Positions 45,717 through 54,336 of a DNA stretch of 63,957 nucleotides are shown in pieces. The notes under the pieces were generated by a model. It did no database searches. It worked only from the letters and a program-made list of their open reading frames with translations, and was not told where the DNA came from. A program made the position numbers and the translations under genes. Source of the DNA: Dictyobacter arantiisoli (lineage in GTDB: Bacteria; Chloroflexota; Ktedonobacteria; Ktedonobacterales; Ktedonobacteraceae); NCBI RefSeq assembly GCF_008326305.1, contig NZ_BIXY01000035.1, positions 1 to 63,957 on the forward strand. Reading direction: 5' to 3'. The stretch's first letter is position 1, and the number at the start of each line of letters is the position of its first letter.

Positions 45717-46742
45717 ATGATTCGCGCTGTCAATGATCTTTTACTGGCTATTCGTCAGATTCACGAAGCGATCCGTACAGAAGTTGTCGCCACGACTGAA
45801 CAGAACTCGCTCAGTTCGTTAAGTGAAGTCGTCGCGGAACAGGCAGGCGATACAATCTTTGCGATCGATCGCGTTTCGGAAGAGGTTCTGCTGCAGCATT
45901 TTGCGCAATTAAGCAAGCGCTGGTCATTTATCCTGGTGGCTGAGGGAGTAGGAGAAGATGGAATACAGGTCTTTCCACCTACCATCGATCCCACACAGGC
46001 TGAACTGATTATTATCATTGATCCCATTGATGGGACTCGTGGTCTGATGTATCAGAAACGGGCAGCATGGATTCTTACCGGCGTGGCGGTCAATCATGGA
46101 GATGCCACCAATCTCTCGCATATCGAACTGGCAGTCCAGACTGAGATTCCATTGGTCAAGCAACATTTATGCGATAGCCTGTGGGCGATTGCCGGTCAGG
46201 ATGCGCAGGGAGAACGCTATAATCGCATTACAGGCGAGCGTACAGTCCTTGTCCCTCAGCCATCGCAGGCACATACCATCGCGCAGGGCTACGGCAATAT
46301 TTCCCGCTTCTTCCCTGGCACACGAGCCGAGCTGGCGACGATTGATGATGAATTGATTGAGCGCACCCTGGGACCGATCAAGGAAGGGCAGACGCAAGCT
46401 TTCGAGGACCAATATATCTGTAGCGGCGGTCAACTCTATGAATTGATGATGGGACATGATCGCTGGATCGCCGATATCCGTCCGTTGATGGAAACATACT
46501 TGAATAAACGTGGACGTGCATCGGGCCTCTACTGCCATCCCTATGATCTCTGTACCGAGCTGATTGCACGCCAACTGGGTATCATTGTGACAGACGAATA
46601 TGGTCAACAACTGGCGGCACCGTTAGATGTCACGACCGGTATCTCCTGGATTGGTTATGCAAATCATGCTATTCAAGAACAAATAGCGCCCACCCTGACA
46701 GCATTATTGGAACAACATGGCTTACTCAAACCGGCACTCTAA
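45717..46742 (+). CDS. inositol-monophosphatase-family phosphatase in the gal operon
   Basis: 341 residues from ATG 45717. Mg-dependent IMPase-fold residues are visible: AIDRVSEE (D51), E76 in VAEGVGE, D102 and D105 in the signature DPIDGT, and late PYDLCTELIARQLG corresponding to the WDxAA helix. The family removes phosphate from inositol phosphates, fructose-1,6-bisphosphate or PAP. Its position between galT and galK, with 4 bp to galT, suggests a sugar-phosphate substrate, perhaps relief of galactose-1-phosphate build-up (inference). It is about 70 residues longer than typical IMPases. Confidence 0.75.
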   Translation: MIRAVNDLLLAIRQIHEAIRTEVVATTEQNSLSSLSEVVAEQAGDTIFAIDRVSEEVLLQHFAQLSKRWSFILVAEGVGEDGIQVFPPTIDPTQAELIIIIDPIDGTRGLMYQKRAAWILTGVAVNHGDATNLSHIELAVQTEIPLVKQHLCDSLWAIAGQDAQGERYNRITGERTVLVPQPSQAHTIAQGYGNISRFFPGTRAELATIDDELIERTLGPIKEGQTQAFEDQYICSGGQLYELMMGHDRWIADIRPLMETYLNKRGRASGLYCHPYDLCTELIARQLGIIVTDEYGQQLAAPLDVTTGISWIGYANHAIQEQIAPTLTALLEQHGLLKPAL

Positions 46743-46795
46743 CTATCTCAATCATCCAATATCCCCAGGTGGACAGGAAAAGGAGTCAGCTCCCA

Positions 46796-48244
46796 ATGTG
46801 GCACTATCATCACCCGACGCAGGGCCAGACCGAAGCAGATATCGAGCGTTTTCTAACGCATCTCAATACGCAAAACACTACCTTCTTTCACGCGGATACC
46901 CCCCTACTGGTCGCGCGCGCACCAGGACGCCTGGATCTCATGGGAGGGATTGCCGATTACTCTGGATCACTGGTCCTGGAAATGCCTCTTGCGGTCGCGA
47001 CAATTGCCGCGGTACAGTTCGTTAGCGATCCCACAATTACAGTCTGTAGCACCGCTGCCAGCGAGATTGTTGGCAATGCGACTGTGAGCGTGCCTCTATC
47101 CGCACTTGCTCCAAATGGAACTGCGCTGAGCTATCCAGCAGCCCAGAGATTACTGACAGAGCAGCCCGCTAACGCCTGGGCGGCTTATGTGATCGGTGTC
47201 CTTGTGGTCCTACAACGCGAGCACCAGTTGAAGCTGCAACAAGGATTGCGCATCATGGTACATTGCGAAGTGCCCATCGGTAAAGGTGTCAGTTCTTCAG
47301 CAGCCCTCGAAGTTGCGGTCATGCAGGCACTTAATGATCTCTACCAGCTTCATTTAAGCGGACGAGAGAGCGCCATCCTGTGCCAAAAAGTAGAAAATTT
47401 GATTGTCGGCGCGCCCTGCGGTGTCATGGATCAGATGACCTCGGCCTGCGGTGAAAGTGATAGTTTACTGGCCCTGCTGTGCCAACCAGCCGAACTCCAG
47501 GGAACTGTTCCCCTGCCGGATGACGTAGAAATCTGGGGTATTGATTCGGGCGTACGTCATACAGTAGCCGGGGCGGATTATGGCTCTGTCCGCGTGGGCG
47601 CGTTCATGGGCTATCGGATTATCGCCGATCTATTGGAATTACAGGTGACGCAAGAACAAAGTCAAGCCTATCTCAACATCTCCGATCCCTACTGGCAGGG
47701 CTATCTGGCAAATATCCCCCCATCTATCTGGGAAACGACCTATCGTGATCAGATACCTCTAACGCTGGATGGAGCAGCCTTCTTAGAGCGCTACGGTGGC
47801 ACGACCGATACCGTCACGACCATCCATCCACATACCGTCTATGCGGTGCGCCAACCAACGGCTCATCCCATTTATGAGCATCATCGAGTGCAACTCTTCC
47901 GTGCACTCCTGCAACAAAATCCAACCAGTGACGATCAGCTCCGTTTGCTCGGCGAGTTGATGTATCAATCGCATGTCAGCTATAGCGCCTGTGGGCTGGG
48001 CTCAGCGGGTACAAATCGTCTCGTTGAACTGGTTCGTCAGGCAGATCCAGCCGCGCATCTCTATGGGGCGAAAATCACAGGAGGAGGTAGCGGCGGTACG
48101 GTTGCGATCCTGGCGCGCAAGCATGCAGACGAGCGTATCCATGCACTGGCAGAGCAGTATGAGCGCGAAACAGGCTTACATACCACGCTACTACGCGGCT
48201 CATCACACGGTGCCTATACCTGGGGCACGATCCAACTCACCTAA
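46796..48244 (+). CDS. galactokinase-like GHMP kinase
   Basis: 482 residues from ATG 46796 (AAGGAG at ten bases). GHMP signatures: RAPGRLDLMGGIADYSGS (sugar-recognition motif, near 41-58), PIGKGVSSSAALEVAV (ATP loop) and a late TGGGSGGTVAIL. The sequence WGIDSGVRHTVAGADYGSVR resembles the kinase domain of L-arabinokinases as well as bacterial galactokinases, so galactose is favoured by the operon but arabinose is possible. It phosphorylates the sugar at C1 and would feed GalT. It closes the gal operon; no terminator is evident. Confidence 0.82.
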   Translation: MWHYHHPTQGQTEADIERFLTHLNTQNTTFFHADTPLLVARAPGRLDLMGGIADYSGSLVLEMPLAVATIAAVQFVSDPTITVCSTAASEIVGNATVSVPLSALAPNGTALSYPAAQRLLTEQPANAWAAYVIGVLVVLQREHQLKLQQGLRIMVHCEVPIGKGVSSSAALEVAVMQALNDLYQLHLSGRESAILCQKVENLIVGAPCGVMDQMTSACGESDSLLALLCQPAELQGTVPLPDDVEIWGIDSGVRHTVAGADYGSVRVGAFMGYRIIADLLELQVTQEQSQAYLNISDPYWQGYLANIPPSIWETTYRDQIPLTLDGAAFLERYGGTTDTVTTIHPHTVYAVRQPTAHPIYEHHRVQLFRALLQQNPTSDDQLRLLGELMYQSHVSYSACGLGSAGTNRLVELVRQADPAAHLYGAKITGGGSGGTVAILARKHADERIHALAEQYERETGLHTTLLRGSSHGAYTWGTIQLT

Positions 48245-48477
48245 ATACGGAGAACCACGAAGGGATTTGTAGGTGCGGCCCGACGTTTTTCTTTATCATT
48301 CCTCTTATTGAAGCGGTATTGCCCGTGAAGGGTAGCTACTACGACGAGGGGGTTTGCGCCATCAGAGTTTTGATGAGTACCTCTGCGATCTTGAATATTC
48401 ATTACTCACATGGTACACTGAGCCCGCCTACCTGTTATACGGCAATCATCTCAAAACAGAGAATAGAAGGTGACCTG

Positions 48478-49056
48478 ATGCTGAACGAGATTTTAGCGCA
48501 TAACCAACAGTTTCTCCAGAATACTACGCTTCCCCATGTAGGACATGCTCCCCGTAAACAAACAGCCATCGTAACCTGTATGGATTGTCGGCTGGTAAAT
48601 ATGTTTGAGCCAGCACTTGGGCTGGAACGCGGCGACGTGCTCGAATTACGGACCGCCGGTGCGACTATCTCTACTCCCGAACGAGCGGGAGCCGCCAATG
48701 ATCTGATCAGGTCGCTGGCCGGTGGCGTCTATTTGCTTGGTGTACGCGAAATCATAGTCGTAGGTCATACCGAATGCGGCCTCTCCAAGGTTAATCCTAC
48801 GGCCCTGACCGCTACCATGCAGGCATTAGGGGTTGACCCCCAGCAGTTGATCGAGCAGGAACACTTGTCCGGCATCGAGGGATTGGTTGAGTGGATTGGA
48901 GCTTTCTCTGATGTGCATTTGAATGTACAGGAGGTTGTTCATGTGATTCGCACCAGTCCATTTCTGCCCACACTCCCTGTCTATGGCCTGGTGATAGACA
49001 TCAATACCGGCAAACTTACCGTGGTTGATGATGGCAAGCCAGGGCGGGCAGAATAA
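48478..49056 (+). CDS. beta-class carbonic anhydrase
   Basis: 192 residues from ATG 48478 (AGAAGGTG upstream); the frame opens at 48319 without support. Zinc ligands C34, H97 and C100 and the D36-R38 dyad are present in TCMDCRL and VVGHTECGL, with the RTAGA strand after them. It interconverts CO2 and bicarbonate. It lies 230 bp beyond the kinase of the gal operon and is probably separately transcribed. Confidence 0.9.
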   Translation: MLNEILAHNQQFLQNTTLPHVGHAPRKQTAIVTCMDCRLVNMFEPALGLERGDVLELRTAGATISTPERAGAANDLIRSLAGGVYLLGVREIIVVGHTECGLSKVNPTALTATMQALGVDPQQLIEQEHLSGIEGLVEWIGAFSDVHLNVQEVVHVIRTSPFLPTLPVYGLVIDINTGKLTVVDDGKPGRAE

Positions 49057-49243
49057 AATTAGGATGTGATACAATGCGGGTAATCGTTGACACCTATGTC
49101 ATGAGTACCCAGGCTTATTTCCAGGAGCCCGTACCCCAGATTGCTGCAATCTGTGTTCGTACGTGCTCTTTGTTATGTCTATGCCATACTGATCGGCTCC
49201 AGTCCCAGGAGCATGTCACGCGGAGAAAGGACCTCTATTACGA

Positions 49244-50689
49244 ATGGCGACTAAAACACCAATTACAGTAGCCCACGGCGATGGTATCGGACCAGAGATT
49301 ATGGATGCAACGCTCCATATTATTGAAGCTGCCGGCGCACAAATTGAGCCCGAGACGATTGAAGTCGGCGAAAAGGTATATCTACGTGGCATCAGCGCTG
49401 GCATGGAGCCGAGCGCATGGGAATCATTGCGCCGAACCAGAGTTTTCCTCAAGGCCCCCATTACTACACCTCAAGGTGGTGGCTATAAGAGTTTAAACGT
49501 TACCACACGTGTTACCTTTGGCCTCTATGCCAATGTACGCCCCTCCGTCGCCTATTATCCTTTTGTCGATACCAAACATCCCAATATGGATGTCGTTATT
49601 ATTCGTGAGAACGAAGAGGATACCTATACCGGTATCGAGTATCGCCAGACGACCGACATGATGGAGACCCTGAAACTGATCAGTCATCCAGGCTCCGAAA
49701 GAATCATTCGTTACGCCTTTGAATATGCACGCACCAACAATCGCAAAAAAGTGACCTGCTTCATGAAAGACAATATCATGAAGATTACCGATGGTCTCTT
49801 CCACAAAGTCTTTGATGAGGTTGCCAAAGAATATCCAGACATCGAGAATGAAAGCTGGATCGTGGATATCGGTGCCGCTAAGATGGCTGATACCCCTGAA
49901 GCCTTTGATGTCATTGTGATGCCCAATCTCTATGGCGATATCCTCTCAGACGTTGCGGCCCAGATCGCTGGCTCTGTGGGCCTGGCAGGCTCAGCCAACA
50001 TCGGAGAAAACTTCGCGATGTTCGAAGCTATCCATGGTTCCGCTCCCCGTCGCGCTGGACAAAATGTAGCCAATCCCTCCGGCCTCCTGCTCGGTGCTAT
50101 ACTGATGCTGGTACATATCGATCAGCCTGATGTTGCCACTAAAGTCCACAATGCCTGGCTACGCACGATTGAAGATGGGGTTCATACCTATGATATCTAT
50201 GTCGAAGGCGTAAGCAAGCAAAAAGTGGGCACAAAAGAGTTCGCCGAAGCGGTTATCGCTCGCCTGGGACAGGAGCCACAGACGCTTAAAGCAGTCCACT
50301 ACAGTTCCGCACCAAAACAGGCCAAACAGAAAAAAGCTGATTTAGCGCGTGCCACAGAGAAAAAAGAACTGGTAGGCGTCGATGTCTTCCTGGATTGGAA
50401 GGCTGGCACAGCTGATGCGCTGGGTGAGGCTTTACAGCGCCTCAATGGCGATGGCTTAACCTTGCGCCTGATCAGTAACCGTGGTGCCCGCGTATGGCCG
50501 AATGGGATGCCTGAGACCTTTACGACGGATCACTGGCGCTCCCGCTTCCTCAGCGAGGAACCCATTACCCATAATCAGATCACCGCATTATTGCAGCGTT
50601 TCAGCGAAAATGGCTTTGACTTCATCAAAATTGAGAATCTCTACAATTTTGATGGCAAGCCTGGCTATTCAGCCGTTTCCGGCTCATAA
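49244..50689 (+). CDS. icd: isocitrate dehydrogenase (NADP-type, long form)
   Basis: 481 residues of the isopropylmalate/isocitrate dehydrogenase fold: HGDGIGPEIM, KAPITTPQGGGYKSLNVTTR (substrate phosphate loop), VIIRENEEDTYTG, MKDNIMK, IVMPNLYGDILSD and EAIHGSAPRRAGQN. An extra C-terminal domain from about residue 370 (EKKELVGVDVFLDWKAG onward) matches the long IDH form known from Thermus and Rickettsia. It oxidises isocitrate to 2-oxoglutarate; NADP preference is by family, not read directly. Probably monocistronic. Confidence 0.9.
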   Translation: MATKTPITVAHGDGIGPEIMDATLHIIEAAGAQIEPETIEVGEKVYLRGISAGMEPSAWESLRRTRVFLKAPITTPQGGGYKSLNVTTRVTFGLYANVRPSVAYYPFVDTKHPNMDVVIIRENEEDTYTGIEYRQTTDMMETLKLISHPGSERIIRYAFEYARTNNRKKVTCFMKDNIMKITDGLFHKVFDEVAKEYPDIENESWIVDIGAAKMADTPEAFDVIVMPNLYGDILSDVAAQIAGSVGLAGSANIGENFAMFEAIHGSAPRRAGQNVANPSGLLLGAILMLVHIDQPDVATKVHNAWLRTIEDGVHTYDIYVEGVSKQKVGTKEFAEAVIARLGQEPQTLKAVHYSSAPKQAKQKKADLARATEKKELVGVDVFLDWKAGTADALGEALQRLNGDGLTLRLISNRGARVWPNGMPETFTTDHWRSRFLSEEPITHNQITALLQRFSENGFDFIKIENLYNFDGKPGYSAVSGS

Positions 50690-50740
50690 GCGCCTGAACT
50701 GGCAAGAGCATATCAGAGTGAAGAAGCACTGGAGCCTGAG

Positions 50741-50904
50741 AACCCATGTAGCAGCCACCCTTCCAGAGAGAGTGGAATCGGACACACACCTCGTCCCGAA
50801 GACGCGCCTGAGAGCGCTGAAGGCACGGGTCACGGGGTTGCATCTCACTATGGTGCATGTTGCTCGTTTGACTCCACCGCAGAACGGTGGCTGCTACGTG
50901 GGTT
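50741..50904. repeat. inverted-repeat element with GTAGC-GCCACCC ends (copy B)
   Basis: Left AACCCATGTAGCAGCCACCC (50741-50760). The right end reads GGTGGCTGCTACGTGGGTT (50886-50904), its near-perfect inverse. About 164 nt, no protein frame. It sits 50 bp past the icd stop. Confidence 0.65.
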
Positions 50905-51042
50905 TTCAATTCCTCCTCTACGTATGAGAATTGGAAAGCCTGGGAGACTGGCATTCTTGATGAGACAGAATAGCATAGTATGCTACAATAGTAGTATAAG
51001 AGAATGCGTCGTTTTCTATGATGTTCTAAAGAAAATGGGACT

Positions 51043-51807
51043 ATGATCTATTCTTTTCATACAACTACTGGCGGCAAGCACGACAGGGGATTGGCTACCT
51101 TGTGCTTATCTATATTACTGCTACTCTGTACTGCCTGTGGTGGGACAGGAAGCTCCAGCCATGTATCAACAACAACTCCGATTGGTACGCAACCGGTCTC
51201 AAGTACACAGATTCAGTCTCGATCTATTGTCTATGTGGCAATTGGAGCTTCGGATGCGGTGGGCGTCGGAAGCAATCAACCTGGCTCACAGGGCTATGTT
51301 CCATTGATCACCGACCACCTCAGCCACGACTCACATACGCTCAATCTCGGCATCAGTGGTATTAAAATTCATGCCGCATTACAACAGGAGCTTCCGCTGG
51401 CACTCAGTACCAATCCACAATTAATCACCATCTGGTTGGTTACGAATGACTTTATCGGCGGTGTTCCTTATGCCAGCTATATGCAGGATCTCAATACTCT
51501 CCTCAACCAGCTTCGTACAAGTACGCAGGCGCGTATTGTGATGGCAAACTTGCCCGATGTTACACGTCTTCCATTGCTAGCCCATCTGGACGCCACGAAA
51601 AAGGCCGCGCTCCAGCATGAGGTGCAACGTTGGAATGCCCAGATTGCGATTCTGGCCCACCAATATCATGTCACGCTGGTTGATCTCAGCGCGCACAACA
51701 GCCAGATTACAGCCCATCCTGAATATATCAGTGGGGATGGTTTTCATCCCAGTGCCGCTGGCTATGTTCAACTGGCGAATTTTTTCTGGTCCGCGATAAA
51801 AAGTTAA
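51043..51807 (+). CDS. SGNH/GDSL hydrolase lipoprotein (second copy)
   Basis: 254 residues. The N-terminal signal ends in lipobox LCTAC (C32), then a Ser/Thr linker (about 33-65). Catalytic blocks: YVAIGASDAVGVG (Ser), LGISGIK, IWLVTNDF (Asn) and GDGFHPS (Asp-His). It shares the GASD block, the ITIWLVTNDF-type strand and the HPEYIS(D/G)DGFHP end with the protein at 24936-25643, so the two are paralogues. An exported, membrane-anchored esterase or deacetylase acting on envelope material is likely. Single gene, convergent with phoU. Confidence 0.82.
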   Translation: MIYSFHTTTGGKHDRGLATLCLSILLLLCTACGGTGSSSHVSTTTPIGTQPVSSTQIQSRSIVYVAIGASDAVGVGSNQPGSQGYVPLITDHLSHDSHTLNLGISGIKIHAALQQELPLALSTNPQLITIWLVTNDFIGGVPYASYMQDLNTLLNQLRTSTQARIVMANLPDVTRLPLLAHLDATKKAALQHEVQRWNAQIAILAHQYHVTLVDLSAHNSQITAHPEYISGDGFHPSAAGYVQLANFFWSAIKS

Positions 51808-51830
51808 GCTTGCCAGAAGACACAAAAAAA

Positions 51831-51859
51831 GATGGCTCACGTCGATTGCGCGAGCCATC
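51831..51859 (-). terminator. terminator of phoU
   Basis: GATGGCTC (51831-51838) pairs with GAGCCATC (51852-51859). On the minus strand it is followed by seven T (51830-51824). It lies 15 bp past the phoU stop. Confidence 0.75.
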
Positions 51860-51873
51860 CCAGGCATCAAAAG

Positions 51874-52626
51874 CTATTGCTTGTCGATAGAAGCCTGAAT
51901 ATCGTTCTCACCCTCAATAGTAAATACCAGGCGCTCACAGACGTTGGTACAATGATCCGCCACACGCTCCAGCTTATGAGCAATCCACAATAGATACGTC
52001 GCACGCTGCAATGCTTTAGAATCATTCTGTAAGGCGGGAATCGCATGGGCTCCCGCCATCATGGCCATCAGATCGTGCCGCACCAGATGATACCGTACAT
52101 CCACGACATCATCTTCTTCCCAGATATAATGGGCCGCCTTGATATCGCGCTCTGCAAAAGCCTTCATCGTGCCCTTTAAGACGCGACGAGCTTCATAACC
52201 CAGATCGAGCAAGCCACGCATGACCGAGGCTTCAGTAATTTGTGCATCACCCGCACCGGCAGTTAAACTGGTATCACCAGCATTGCTGCGTAAAGGAACC
52301 ATGCGCAAGAGCAACTGCGCAATACCCGCAGCACCATCACCAGTTCGCTCAAGATCGCCAGCAATCGCCAGGGCAGAAGTGAGATAGCGCAGATCACGGC
52401 CACCCAGCGGCTGTTGCAATGTCAACAGACGGATAGCATGTTCTTCAACTGTTTTACGTAACATATCTATCGTTGAGTCAGCTTCGATAACAACACCTGC
52501 CTGCGCCAAATCCCCAGTGGAAAGAGCCTCCAAAGCTTTTTCCAGGGCCTCATCGACGAGGGAACCCAGCTGCTGAATCTGAGAGTCTAACTCATGCAAT
52601 TCTTTATCTAATGTTGACCTTGTCAT
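51874..52626 (-). CDS. phoU: phosphate signalling protein PhoU
   Basis: 250 residues forming the two three-helix bundles of PhoU: N-terminal LDKELHELDSQIQQLGSLVDEALEKAL, then ITVEEHAIRLLTLQQPLGGRDLRYL-type helices and, in the second half, the metal-binding EEDDVVD motif. It damps phosphate uptake by contacting PstB and the phosphate sensor kinase. The pst transporter and sensor genes normally adjacent are not in this window. Terminated by a good hairpin. Confidence 0.9.
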   Translation of the reverse strand: MTRSTLDKELHELDSQIQQLGSLVDEALEKALEALSTGDLAQAGVVIEADSTIDMLRKTVEEHAIRLLTLQQPLGGRDLRYLTSALAIAGDLERTGDGAAGIAQLLLRMVPLRSNAGDTSLTAGAGDAQITEASVMRGLLDLGYEARRVLKGTMKAFAERDIKAAHYIWEEDDVVDVRYHLVRHDLMAMMAGAHAIPALQNDSKALQRATYLLWIAHKLERVADHCTNVCERLVFTIEGENDIQASIDKQ

Positions 52627-53054
52627 TCAACACACCTCTTCACCTTTTCAGTTTTCGTTGGTCGCTATTCCGCCCAGCGTTTCCACAGTGTATTCAGGCT
52701 ATCTCTTATTCGCGAATCTATAAGCATCGCTATACAGTAAAACAAGTATAAGAAATATTTAAAAACGTAAGCCTGCCTTTCCACACCAAACAAAGTGTAA
52801 CATATTGGACACAGGAAAGATAGAGTCATAGTCTAATTGCACGTTCTATTCCTTAAGGATTGGTTGATCAAATAGATTACAAGCGGTCTGCTCTAACTTT
52901 TGCTCTATATATCTGATGCCAGGCATCCCAATGCATGCCCGGCAAAAATGCAACCAATATAGAGATGCCTTTGTTTGTCGAAAGAATACAGCTGACAGCA
53001 AAAATTGACAGCTATTCTTAGCACATGCTACAGTAGCATAGAGGTTCCATCCAA
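52627..53054. other. divergent intergenic region
   Basis: About 430 bp, AT-rich, between phoU (minus) and the PIG-L gene (plus). An 84-codon minus-strand frame at 52846-53100 has no credible ribosome site and overlaps the PIG-L start region, so it is not accepted. No clear promoter pair. Confidence 0.3.
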
Positions 53055-53073
53055 CAGGCAGGCAGGCAGGCAG
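53055..53073. repeat. CAGG tetranucleotide tract
   Basis: Four and three-quarter tandem units of CAGG, 20 bp before the PIG-L start codon and just ahead of its AAAAGGAAC ribosome site. Changes in unit number would alter the leader but not the reading frame. Confidence 0.7.
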
Positions 53074-53093
53074 AAGAAAAAGGAACAAGAACC

Positions 53094-53939
53094 ATGTCAA
53101 CGAAAAGACTACTTGGCATCTTTGCCCATCCCGATGACGAGGGACTTATCAGCGGCGCTTTGCTGAAATATCAGGCACTCGGTGTCGAAACAGGCCTGGT
53201 TTACGCAACACGCGGGGAAGTTGGTGAAACATCCGATCCCGACTCCGTGCTGGCGACGCCAAATAACCTTGGCGAGATACGCGAAGAAGAGATGCGTGCA
53301 GCCGCTGAGGTACTGCATGTACCACACCTGTGGTTCCTCGGATATCGCGACTCTGGTATGTCAGGCACGCCAGCGAATGAACATACAGATGCGTTTATGA
53401 ACGCCTCAGCGGCCGAGGCAATCGGTAAATTGGTCGGTATTATTCGCGCATTCCAGCCACAGGTCATTATCAGTTTCGACGAATCAGGTGGCTATGGTCA
53501 TCCCGATCATATCACTATTTATAAGTATACAATAGGAGCCTTTCACGCTGCTGCGGATGCAGACCTTTATCCAGAAATGGGTCTGGCATATTCCGCTGCC
53601 AAGCTTTATTATGCCTCTTATTCGCGTCGCCAGGTGATGATGATGTCTGAATGGATTCAAGATCAGGCTTTTGATAATGTTTTCAAAAATTTGGACTTAG
53701 AACATACTGGTTTTGATGATAATCAAATTAATGTCTTATTGGATGTAGAACACTGGCAAGATGAGAAAAAGCACTCCTGGGAAATGCACCAGAGCAAGGT
53801 AGACGCAGTCCTCCCTATTCTGCGGCTTCCACGCGAACTCCAACGGAAATGGCGTAGCACCGAATATTTCCAACTGGCAACCTCACGCGTAGGCAATGAT
53901 GTAGTTGGCGAAAATGACTTATTTGCCCATGTCCCATAG
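53094..53939 (+). CDS. PIG-L/LmbE family deacetylase
   Basis: 281 residues. Zinc motif AHPDDE (11-16) near the N-terminus, GYGHPDH in the middle and LEMHQSK-like late helix identify an N-acetylglucosaminyl deacetylase of the LmbE/PIG-L type. Related enzymes act on GlcNAc-inositol in mycothiol synthesis, GlcNAc-malate in bacillithiol synthesis, or glycan intermediates; the neighbourhood does not decide between these. No signal peptide. The gene is alone on its strand and its mRNA leader holds a CAGG repeat. Confidence 0.88.
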   Translation: MSTKRLLGIFAHPDDEGLISGALLKYQALGVETGLVYATRGEVGETSDPDSVLATPNNLGEIREEEMRAAAEVLHVPHLWFLGYRDSGMSGTPANEHTDAFMNASAAEAIGKLVGIIRAFQPQVIISFDESGGYGHPDHITIYKYTIGAFHAAADADLYPEMGLAYSAAKLYYASYSRRQVMMMSEWIQDQAFDNVFKNLDLEHTGFDDNQINVLLDVEHWQDEKKHSWEMHQSKVDAVLPILRLPRELQRKWRSTEYFQLATSRVGNDVVGENDLFAHVP

Positions 53940-54072
53940 CATTATGTTAGCCTTCATTTTGTGGTGCCAACGTGCGGAGGATGCAATTCCCTGACGGGGT
54001 TTTAGGGACTGTACCCTAACTTCCTCCCTCCACCCAATAGCGGGCAATCATCAAAGGAAGTTTGGCTGAAAA

Positions 54073-54270
54073 AATGTCAGACTCCCATCCCCATCAGGAT
54101 CTTACTGCTTGACTTGCTGGCAGGCGCTTGCGCGCCTACGCCCTTTTTATTGTGTGATGTCAGAAAAGTTCTTCGAACTTTTCTGACATCACACAATAAA
54201 AAGATGTTTGAGCACCGCAGGTGCGAAAACTCATGCACAGAGACCGTGGAGACCACGGGAGGCTGACACT
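54073..54270. repeat. foldback repeat element, copy 2 (198 nt, inverted relative to copy 1)
   Basis: Ends AATGTCAGACTCCCA (54073-54087) and CGGGAGGCTGACACT (54256-54270) are inverse at about 12 of 15 bases. The centre is a perfect 28-bp palindrome with a 3-nt loop (54144-54171, 54175-54202). A 32-nt block (54207-54238) is identical to copy 1 (12471-12502 on the other strand), and the GC-rich flank is closely related. It lies between the convergent PIG-L and murJ genes. Confidence 0.8.
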
Positions 54271-54336
54271 CTCTGAGTACTAACACTAAAAAGAAGTATG
54301 TGCGATCATTTCTATTTGTAGTGAAATGATATTCTA

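Noticed and set aside
52846-53100. 84-codon minus-strand frame upstream of the PIG-L gene
   Set aside because: It overlaps the PIG-L ribosome site and start, lacks its own ribosome site, and is Cys/Leu-rich by chance composition.
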